This document shows, one piece after another, positions 7,436 to 14,080 of a stretch of 15,317 bases of DNA. Numbering within the stretch: position 1 is the first letter of the stretch; each line of letters opens with the position of its first letter. The translations under genes were made by a program, and so were the position numbers. The notes beneath the pieces were generated by a model. That model saw nothing but the letters and a program-made list of their open reading frames with translations, was not told where the DNA came from and searched no databases. Source of the DNA: Bacteroidales bacterium UBA1458 (GTDB taxonomy: Bacteria > Bacteroidota > Bacteroidia > Bacteroidales > VadinHA17); contig DCSU01000046.1 of NCBI GenBank assembly GCA_002325785.1, positions 2,116 through 17,432 on the forward strand. The letters run 5' to 3'.

Positions 7436-7468
7436 TTGACTGTTAGTAAATAAATATTCGTATTTTTG
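7436..7468 (+). promoter_or_regulatory. Promoter of the TPR-caspase / sensor-phosphatase unit
   Basis: TTG (7436-7438), a 22-nt spacer and TATTTTTG (7461-7468), a perfect TAnnTTTG, lie in an A/T-rich non-coding gap between ribD and the ATG at 7499. Transcription would start near 7472, giving a leader of about 27 nt. Placement in the only sizeable gap upstream of the pair makes this one of the more convincing promoter matches in the window. Confidence 0.65.
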
Positions 7469-7498
7469 AGTCCCAATGATTTAAAAAGCGCCCTAGTT

Positions 7499-9880
7499 AT
7501 GAAGCGAGGATTCTTACTTCTTGTTTTAGTGCTTGTTATTGCCAGCCTGAATGTTAGCGGACAGTCGTCGCGTAAGTACATCAAGGCTGGGGAAGAGTTT
7601 GTCAGGAACAACATGTTCGAGGATGCCATTGATCAGTTCTCCAGGGCTATCGATGAAGCACCGGCATCAGCCGAGGGCTATCTCAAGAGAGCCAGGGTTT
7701 ATGAGACAATGGGCAACTACGGTCTTGCGTGTGACGACTATCGGAGGGCCAATAATTTTGTTCCTCATGATACCGGAATACTTTACAACCTGGGCCGCAT
7801 GTGCAATAAGCTGGGGGCAGGTGACATGACCACTGCTGAAGAGAGGATAAAATTTTTCACTGAAGCCATCTCCTATCTCCAGGAGGCTATCAGGGCTGAA
7901 TACCGCAACGGCAAGCTCTATTCCGAGAAGGTCGTCTCGCTAATAGGCCTTGAACTGTGGGATAAGGCACTGGCCACATCCGACACTGCCCTTCAGATGA
8001 GGGATGACGCCATCAACTATTACTACCAGGGCATCATTTACCAGAAGATCAATGATGATAACACCGCCAGGAGGCAGCTTGAGAAGGCGGTTACAAAAGA
8101 CAAATCGCTCTCTGCCGCCCGTCTGGAACTGGCACGTGTGCTTATCCGCCAGGGTGACATCAACAGCGCACTGGGTCAGTGCAGCATGGTCATGCAGCAG
8201 GAGGAAAAAAACGTCGAAGCATTCCTGACGCGGGCTCTTGCCTATGAAGCCAGGCTTGATTACCCGTCGGCCATCAATGACATATCCACCGCCATACTCC
8301 TTGAACCGGCCGGACAATCGCACTATATCAGGAGAGGATCCTACTACCAGAAGTTCAACCAGCATCTGGCAGCAATAAGTGACTTTACCAAGGCGCTGGC
8401 CATTGACCAGTACCAGCATGAGGTATACCTTCTCCGTGCAAAATCCTATGAAGAGGTCAACGACTTTGAGAAGGCTGCCGCCGATTATGCACGTATTATT
8501 GCCATGAATGAGAACAGCTCGCCTGCAAGAAAGATGCAGCGTGAGGCCAATGACAGGCTCTTCGCCATTAACCGTGAGAACAGCAGCCCGGAGATTTTCA
8601 TCGAGTCACCAAATATTGTTGGCGGCCGCGAAATAGAGGTTGGTCTTGACAAGACGAGCCTGATGATCACCGGAAAGATCAGTGACAAGAGCCTGCTGGC
8701 AGAGTTCTCTATAAATGACATGCCGGTCAGGTATGAGGGCAGGGGCACGATCCCCTTTGCCGCTGAGGTGGAGATTGCCTCTGATGGCATCCTGCGGATA
8801 GTTGCCCGTGATGTCTACGACAATGAGAATGTGATGACATACCATATCAGGCGCACAGAGGTCGATCCGCCCGAGATACAGATTCTAACTCCTTATCTCA
8901 TGGGTGATGGCATGCTCATTGTTGACAGTATTGCTACACGCATTGATATCGAAGGAAAGGTGCTTGACCAGAACCTTATCAAATCGGTTAAGATTGAAAA
9001 CATAAGCGCACAGTTCTCCCAGGATAACCTCAATCCTGCCTTCATTGCCAAGGGCATTGACATCAGGAATAATGACAAATTAACCATCCTCGTTGAAGAC
9101 AAATACGGCAACAGAACCATAAAGGAGTATGTTCTTAACCGCAACGGAACAACCATCTCTGAATCCAACCCCATGGGTAACACCCTCGTGGTCTTCATTG
9201 AGAACAGTGACTACCAGAATTTTGCTGCGCTTCAGGGACCGCCCAAGGATGCCAGTCTCATCACCGCGGTGCTTGAGGATAATTACCAGGTGTTGCCTGT
9301 CAAAAGGCTTCGTAACCAGACCAAGCAGGAGATGGAGAAGTTCTTTTCCATAGACCTGCGTGACGAGGTCAGGGCCAGGCAGATAAAATCACTTGTGATC
9401 TGGTTTGCAGGGCACGGCAAGTTTATCAATGACATCGGCTACTGGATACCCATTGATGCAAGGCGTGACGAGGAGTTCACCTACTACAGCCTGACCACCC
9501 TCAGGGCCTCCATGGAGACATACATGAACTTTCTGACCCATGTGCTGGTCATAACCGATGCCTGCGAATCGGGCCCCAGTTTCTATCAGGCCATGCGGGC
9601 TGACACCAAACCACGAAACTGTTCTGACTGGAGGGCGACGCAATTCAAGTCGAGCCAGACCTTTTCCTCGGCAGGGTATGAGCTTGCCGTTGACGACTCT
9701 CAGTTCACCCGCACCTTTGCCAACACCCTTCGCGGTAACCCCAACACCTGTATTGCCATCGAGGAGATAGTGACCCAGGTCACCAAAGCAGTAACCCAGA
9801 ATAACCAGCAGAAGCCTAAATTCGGAAAAATCACCGGGCTCAAGGATGAAGACGGAACGTTCTTCTTCGTAAAGAAATAG
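7499..9880 (+). CDS. Exported TPR / Ig-like / caspase-fold (peptidase C14) protein
   Basis: 793-aa protein. An N-terminal signal peptide (basic MKR, then hydrophobic 4-18, likely cut near Gly21-Gln22) sends it across the inner membrane. Residues about 25-358 form roughly nine TPR units (for example AEGYLKRARVYETMGNYGLA and the unit at 273-306). Two similar beta-sandwich domains follow, 364-452 and 457-550, each opening with PEIxI and ending with DxYxN. The caspase domain spans about 559-793: beta strand NTLVVFIENSDYQ, catalytic His639 in WFAGHG, catalytic Cys689 in ITDACESG, and the later small-subunit part with FSSAGYELAVDDSQFTRTF. The dyad is intact, so it is probably an active cysteine protease of the metacaspase-like class. 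ATG 7499 is preferred over TTG 7466 because it starts directly with the signal peptide. The partner gene begins 4 bp downstream. Target, cleavage specificity and physiological role are unknown. Confidence 0.88.
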   Translation: MKRGFLLLVLVLVIASLNVSGQSSRKYIKAGEEFVRNNMFEDAIDQFSRAIDEAPASAEGYLKRARVYETMGNYGLACDDYRRANNFVPHDTGILYNLGRMCNKLGAGDMTTAEERIKFFTEAISYLQEAIRAEYRNGKLYSEKVVSLIGLELWDKALATSDTALQMRDDAINYYYQGIIYQKINDDNTARRQLEKAVTKDKSLSAARLELARVLIRQGDINSALGQCSMVMQQEEKNVEAFLTRALAYEARLDYPSAINDISTAILLEPAGQSHYIRRGSYYQKFNQHLAAISDFTKALAIDQYQHEVYLLRAKSYEEVNDFEKAAADYARIIAMNENSSPARKMQREANDRLFAINRENSSPEIFIESPNIVGGREIEVGLDKTSLMITGKISDKSLLAEFSINDMPVRYEGRGTIPFAAEVEIASDGILRIVARDVYDNENVMTYHIRRTEVDPPEIQILTPYLMGDGMLIVDSIATRIDIEGKVLDQNLIKSVKIENISAQFSQDNLNPAFIAKGIDIRNNDKLTILVEDKYGNRTIKEYVLNRNGTTISESNPMGNTLVVFIENSDYQNFAALQGPPKDASLITAVLEDNYQVLPVKRLRNQTKQEMEKFFSIDLRDEVRARQIKSLVIWFAGHGKFINDIGYWIPIDARRDEEFTYYSLTTLRASMETYMNFLTHVLVITDACESGPSFYQAMRADTKPRNCSDWRATQFKSSQTFSSAGYELAVDDSQFTRTFANTLRGNPNTCIAIEEIVTQVTKAVTQNNQQKPKFGKITGLKDEDGTFFFVKK

Positions 9881-9884
9881 CCTG

Positions 9885-12800
9885 ATGCGTGTGAGATGCC
9901 GAAATTTCGGGACCCGATCATTTTTCATCCCGGCATGGATGTTTCTCCTGATCTGTCTCCTGCCCCTCAATGCTTCGGGGCAAAATTACTATTTTGAACA
10001 GTACGGCTCCAAGGAGGGATTGAGCGCCTCCAAAGTCTATACCGTCCTCCAGGATGCCAATGACTTCATCTGGCTTGGGACCGGGAGCGGCGTGACGCGC
10101 TTTGACGGACTCAGGTTCGAGAACTTTTCTACATCCGACAGCCTTGCCCCCGGAGGGGTGAAGAGCATCTGCGAGGATAGCCGGGGCAGGTTATGGCTCG
10201 GCCATATCGGAGGAGGCATGTCGCTTATAGAAGATAACGTTATCAAGCGGGTCTCGTTCTCACCCTCGGCATTTATCGGTGTTGACTCTGCCCGTATCAC
10301 TGACGCGGTCAGCCCGGTGATGAGCCTCACCGGTGACATCACCGGCATAGTGGAGTATGAAGGCTCAATATGGGTGGCCACCTCCCTGGGGGGAGCGCTG
10401 CGGTTTGACATTCCGGATCACGGGGTGACACTGATGACAGGTCATCAGTATATGGGCCGGCAGGGTCTCAGCAACGATGCCTTCGGCTTCTACCCCGACA
10501 GTCGCGGTAACCTTTACTGCATCACTGACATGGGCATCAAAAAGTATGACCATGCCAGCGACAGGTTTATCCCCTTCAACCCTGAAGGGCTGACACGGTA
10601 CTTCCTTACCACCACCATCTTCGAGGACTCGCACGCCAACCTGTGGTTCGGAACCTTCAACGGCGGATTATACAGGCAGGACAGGGAGAGAGGGGAGATG
10701 AAATTCTTCGATACGCGAAACGGGCTATGGGGAAATTTCATAACATATATCATCGAGGACTACCGTGGCAATATCTGGGTGGCCTCTATGGAGGACTGGG
10801 AGAGCAGGGGAGGCATAACCGTTTTTTCACCCGAAGGCACGATTGTCTTCAACAACACCAACGGACTTGCGGCACAGCATATCCTATGCATGACAGAGGA
10901 CAAGGAAAAGAATGTGCTCATTGCCGACAGGGATGCAGGGCTCTTCATCTATAAGGGCGACCACTTCACCTCGTTCCAAGCTCCCGCGTTCCTTCCCTCG
11001 GATGATGTCACCACCCTGGCGCAGGATCCCACAGGTCGATACTGGTTTGGTACCAGCAAGGGTCTCTCGCTCTATAACCCTGCAAAAAGTCCCGATGAAC
11101 GCGTCAAGCTGAGCGACTTTCCCTCAACGCTTGAAGGGACGAAGATAAACATCATCAGGCCTGACCACAATGGTCACGTCTGGATAGCCACGGCGGGCGA
11201 TGAGGTCTTCAGGTATGATCTTGACGAGGGGAATTACAGGTATGATCTCGATCTCAATTCCAACCTCAGGTCGCTGAGGATAGCCTCGATGGCGACGGAC
11301 AGGAATAATAACCTGTGGATTGGCACTGACAGGGCCCTGATATTGTGGGCTGAAGATATCAAGGAGAGCCGGACCTACACCCAGATTAACGGACTGACAG
11401 GCAATAATATCACCTCACTCTTCTGTGACAGCAAGGGATGTCTGTGGATTGGTACCGAAGAGCGCAACGGGCTTACGAAACATAACCCCCGCACTGACAC
11501 CTTTACCTCTGTCAGCCTCGGGGCTGACGTCAACCCCACAGCCATTAGTGAGACCGCTGACGGCACCATCTGGGTAGGGACCATTGACGGCCTCTACGCA
11601 TTAAGAAATGATACGGTCAGTAAGAAGCTGACTGAGACTGACGGGCTGCTCATGAATTCCATCAATCTGTTGCAGCCTGATGCCGCCGGCAACCTGTTCA
11701 TTGGCACCAACCTGGGGCTGAACAGGTATGATGTCACCAGCGGACGGGTGTTATCATTCACTGAGAAGAGCGGTTTCACGGGAATAGAGACCAGGCCAAA
11801 CGCCTCCTTTGCAGACAGCAGGGGAGACCTCTGGTTCGGGACCTCCAATGGTGCTATAAGGCTCAGCCCATCAAAGCTGCCCCCGGTAATGACGGAACCG
11901 GCGACGCACATATGGAGGACGCTGGTTAACTACGAGACTTTTCCGATGTATGACGGCATAGAACTGTCACACATACAGAACAGGATCATCTTTGATTTTC
12001 TGAGTATCTGCCTGGTCAACCCTGAGATGGTAAGGTACCAGTTCATGCTGGTGGGCTCCGATAACGACTGGGTCACCACCGATCAGACCAGGGCCATGTA
12101 TTCGTCGCTTAGTCCGGGCAGGTACGTGTTCAGAGTGCGTGCCTCAAATAACTACGGCTACTGGAACGAGGAGCCGGTGGAGCTCTCCTTCTCCATCAGG
12201 CTCCCGGTTTACCAGACCCCCTGGTTCATACTGCTGTGCATTACGGCTCTTGTTGCAGCCATCTACCTGTACATCAGCCTGAGAGAACGGAACCTGCGCA
12301 TGGAGAAGGAACTGCTAGAGAAAATGGTCGAGGAGAGGACTGAGGAGGTCGTCACCAAGAGTATTGAGCTTGAGGAGAGGAGCAGGGATACCACCGCCAG
12401 CATAAGGTATGCCGAAAGGATACAGGCCGCGATGCTTCCTCCCGAGAATTTCTTCAATGACACCTTTGTGCTCTTCATGCCAAAGGATATTGTCAGCGGC
12501 GACTTCTACTGGATGCATGACAGCGGGTTCAAACAGTATATTGCCGCGGTTGACTGTACCGGACACGGCGTTCCGGGCGCTTTCATGTCAATCATAGGTC
12601 ATAATTCACTGAACAAGATAGTGCGGGAGAGTGGCATCAGCAGGCCATCAGAGATCCTTGACCACCTGAACATTGAGGTTGTCCATGCCCTGCTCCAGCG
12701 GAGCGAAAAGGCTGTACGTGACGGAATGGATATCTCGCTTGTCTCCTATGACATACTGGAGCATGAGGTGGAGTTCGCAGGAGCCTATCAGCCCCTTTAT

Positions 12801-13130
12801 CATGTAAGGGAGGGAAGGGTGACAATCTACAGGGCTGACAGATTCCCGATAGGCATGATTGACGGTCAGGCAAAGAAAATCTTCACCAACCGCAAGGTTG
12901 ATGTGATCAAGGGCGACATGCTTTATATCTTCACCGACGGATTTGCCGACCAGTTCGGTGGTGAGGAGGAGAAAAAGTTCAAGACCATAAATATAAGGTC
13001 TATCCTTGCTCAGATCTACATGCTGCCTGTTGACGAACAGAAGCGTAGGCTGGAGGGTGCCATCCGCGACTGGATGGGAGATGTGCCGCAGGTAGATGAC
13101 ATCCTGTTCATCGGAACCAGGATACCGTAG
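9885..13130 (+). CDS. Membrane sensor: double beta-propeller, Y_Y_Y domain and SpoIIE/PP2C phosphatase
   Basis: 1081-aa single-pass sensor. A signal peptide (about 11-32) is followed by an extracytoplasmic propeller region (about 33-665) with about 14 Reg_prop-type motifs such as FIWLGTGSGVTRFDG, NLWFGTFNGGLY, NLWIGTDRALIL and DLWFGTSNGAIRL, enough for two seven-bladed propellers. A Y_Y_Y domain (about 695-772) precedes one membrane helix (about 777-797). A charged coiled coil (798-835) links to a cytoplasmic SpoIIE/PP2C phosphatase (about 838-1081). Its metal-binding acidic residues are visible: SGDFYW (Asp873), AVDCTGHG (Asp890), FTDGF (Asp1018) and QVDD (Asp1071/1072). Family knowledge: such propellers usually feed histidine kinases sensing glycans; SpoIIE-type enzymes usually dephosphorylate STAS anti-anti-sigma factors. 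Here the output is a phosphatase with no STAS or kinase gene nearby. Translation starts 4 bp after the caspase gene, so one operon. Ligand and substrate are unknown. Confidence 0.9.
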   Translation: MRVRCRNFGTRSFFIPAWMFLLICLLPLNASGQNYYFEQYGSKEGLSASKVYTVLQDANDFIWLGTGSGVTRFDGLRFENFSTSDSLAPGGVKSICEDSRGRLWLGHIGGGMSLIEDNVIKRVSFSPSAFIGVDSARITDAVSPVMSLTGDITGIVEYEGSIWVATSLGGALRFDIPDHGVTLMTGHQYMGRQGLSNDAFGFYPDSRGNLYCITDMGIKKYDHASDRFIPFNPEGLTRYFLTTTIFEDSHANLWFGTFNGGLYRQDRERGEMKFFDTRNGLWGNFITYIIEDYRGNIWVASMEDWESRGGITVFSPEGTIVFNNTNGLAAQHILCMTEDKEKNVLIADRDAGLFIYKGDHFTSFQAPAFLPSDDVTTLAQDPTGRYWFGTSKGLSLYNPAKSPDERVKLSDFPSTLEGTKINIIRPDHNGHVWIATAGDEVFRYDLDEGNYRYDLDLNSNLRSLRIASMATDRNNNLWIGTDRALILWAEDIKESRTYTQINGLTGNNITSLFCDSKGCLWIGTEERNGLTKHNPRTDTFTSVSLGADVNPTAISETADGTIWVGTIDGLYALRNDTVSKKLTETDGLLMNSINLLQPDAAGNLFIGTNLGLNRYDVTSGRVLSFTEKSGFTGIETRPNASFADSRGDLWFGTSNGAIRLSPSKLPPVMTEPATHIWRTLVNYETFPMYDGIELSHIQNRIIFDFLSICLVNPEMVRYQFMLVGSDNDWVTTDQTRAMYSSLSPGRYVFRVRASNNYGYWNEEPVELSFSIRLPVYQTPWFILLCITALVAAIYLYISLRERNLRMEKELLEKMVEERTEEVVTKSIELEERSRDTTASIRYAERIQAAMLPPENFFNDTFVLFMPKDIVSGDFYWMHDSGFKQYIAAVDCTGHGVPGAFMSIIGHNSLNKIVRESGISRPSEILDHLNIEVVHALLQRSEKAVRDGMDISLVSYDILEHEVEFAGAYQPLYHVREGRVTIYRADRFPIGMIDGQAKKIFTNRKVDVIKGDMLYIFTDGFADQFGGEEEKKFKTINIRSILAQIYMLPVDEQKRRLEGAIRDWMGDVPQVDDILFIGTRIP

Positions 13131-13131
13131 A

Positions 13132-13707
13132 CTAAATCCTTGCTATAACTTTCGGATCAGCATGCCAGCCGGTATAGTTCAGTATGGCCGGTATCACCTC
13201 TTCTGCAGTGGTGACGATCTGCCATATGTCCTTGTGCTCCAGCCTCATGAAGTGACCTCTGACCATATGATCAAAGAACTCAATCAGATGGTCATAGAAA
13301 CCGTTGGTGTTTACTATTATGATCGGCTTGTTGAATTGCCCCAGTTGTTTAAGGGTGATCACCTCTGTCAGCTCCTCCAGGGTTCCTACTCCGCCCGGCA
13401 GAGCCACCGCGGCATCAGACATGGCGAAGATGGTTTTCTTCCTCTCAGACATGTCCGGGGTGATGACCATATCCTTTACACCGGAATGTCCCCAGCCCTC
13501 ATCCATCATGAAGCCCGGTATGACACCCGTGACGGTGCCTCCACCGGCCATGATGGCGTCGGCAAAGATACCCATGAGTCCGATACCGCCACCACCGAAG
13601 ATGGCGTGCACCCCCTCGCGGGCAAATACGGTACCGAGATCCCCGGCAACCTTATTATATGCAACATCAATACGACTGCTGGAGGCCGCAAAAACACATA
13701 CATTCAT
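13132..13707 (-). CDS. LOG-family Rossmann-fold protein (TIGR00730), probable nucleoside 5'-monophosphate phosphoribohydrolase
   Basis: 191-aa cytoplasmic protein of the LOG / lysine-decarboxylase-like family. Characterised members hydrolyse the N-glycosidic bond of nucleoside 5'-monophosphates (cytokinin nucleotides or AMP), releasing base and ribose 5-phosphate. Visible are the N-terminal strand NVCVFAASS, the nucleotide-binding loop FGGGGIGLMG (37-46), SERK at 87-90 with the conserved Arg89, and the hallmark PGGVGTLEE at 104-112. The older label lysine decarboxylase is not supported. The frame stays open to 13764, but ATG 13707 is chosen because it begins at the conserved first strand and lies 7 bp after the trxA stop, whereas the longer form would overlap trxA by about 50 bp. 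It is probably the last gene of a dnaE-trxA transcript. Its stop is 1 bp from the stop of the convergent sensor-phosphatase gene. The exact substrate cannot be told from sequence. Confidence 0.9.
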   Translation of the reverse strand: MNVCVFAASSSRIDVAYNKVAGDLGTVFAREGVHAIFGGGGIGLMGIFADAIMAGGGTVTGVIPGFMMDEGWGHSGVKDMVITPDMSERKKTIFAMSDAAVALPGGVGTLEELTEVITLKQLGQFNKPIIIVNTNGFYDHLIEFFDHMVRGHFMRLEHKDIWQIVTTAEEVIPAILNYTGWHADPKVIARI

Positions 13708-13714
13708 TTGATAA

Positions 13715-14032
13715 TCAGAGTAGCGGGGTGAGCTTGGCTTCGAAAGCTGACCTGGCCGCAGCACCTACCTGCTTGTCTACTACCTCGCCTCCTTTGAAAT
13801 AGAGCACTGTGGGGATATTCCTGATATTGAATCTCCTGGCAACATCAGGAGAGCTGTCTACGTCACACTTTACGACAAGCGCCTTGTCTTTATATGCTTC
13901 TCCGATCTGTTCAATATACGGAGCAATCATCCTGCATGGTCCGCACCATTCAGCCCAGAAATCCACAATTACGGGTTTGTCTGATTTCAAAACAACCTCA
14001 TCAAAATTCTTGTCGTTAACTTGTTGTGCCAT
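13715..14032 (-). CDS. trxA: Thioredoxin
   Basis: 105-aa classical thioredoxin, a cytoplasmic dithiol reductant for ribonucleotide reductase, peroxidases and other enzymes. The active site WCGPC is at 29-33 (Cys30 and Cys33) after VDFWAEW, and the cis-proline motif NIPT is at 72-75 (Pro74), followed by the usual LYFKGGEVV strand and GAA turn. The frame could start at 14074, but ATG 14032 gives the standard length and N-terminus, and the extra 14 residues would begin almost at the promoter element. It lies 48 bp downstream of dnaE, an adjacency common in Bacteroidota, and has its own -7 element in the gap. There is nothing unusual in the protein. Confidence 0.97.
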   Translation of the reverse strand: MAQQVNDKNFDEVVLKSDKPVIVDFWAEWCGPCRMIAPYIEQIGEAYKDKALVVKCDVDSSPDVARRFNIRNIPTVLYFKGGEVVDKQVGAAARSAFEAKLTPLL

Positions 14033-14071
14033 AGTGTTATAATTTATTTCGATCTGTTCGGTCTGACTTTG

Positions 14072-14079
14072 CAAATATA
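14072..14079 (-). promoter_or_regulatory. Likely trxA promoter -7 element
   Basis: TATATTTG on the - strand is a perfect TAnnTTTG in the 48-bp gap between dnaE and trxA. Transcription would start near 14068, with a leader of about 36 nt before the ATG at 14032. No TTG is seen at the expected upstream distance, so only the -7 half is supported. A six-base-fixed motif occurs several times by chance in a window of this size; the position is what makes this one credible. Confidence 0.45.
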
Positions 14080-14080
14080 C

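Noticed and set aside
7466..7498. TTG-started extension giving an 804-aa form of the TPR-caspase protein
   Set aside because: The TTG overlaps the promoter -7 element and would put 11 polar residues before the MKR signal peptide; ATG 7499 fits export and the leader length.
9389..9970. Open frame of 193 codons on the - strand opposite the caspase domain
   Set aside because: The + strand carries the conserved caspase motifs; the antisense translation is of low complexity and shows no domain.
9885..13130. Annotation of the propeller protein as a hybrid two-component histidine kinase
   Set aside because: No H-box or HATPase motifs are present after the membrane helix; the C-terminal domain carries SpoIIE/PP2C aspartate motifs instead.
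13096..13731. Open frame of 211 codons on the + strand opposite the LOG gene
   Set aside because: It is antisense to a clearly conserved protein, has no recognisable motif, and overlaps the end of the sensor-phosphatase gene; a shadow frame.
13708..13764. Longer N-terminus for the LOG protein (19 extra residues)
   Set aside because: It would overlap the trxA coding end, and the extra residues precede the conserved first strand of the family.
14033..14074. Longer thioredoxin start at 14074
   Set aside because: The start would sit between the -7 element and the predicted transcription start, and the 105-aa form has the standard thioredoxin length.
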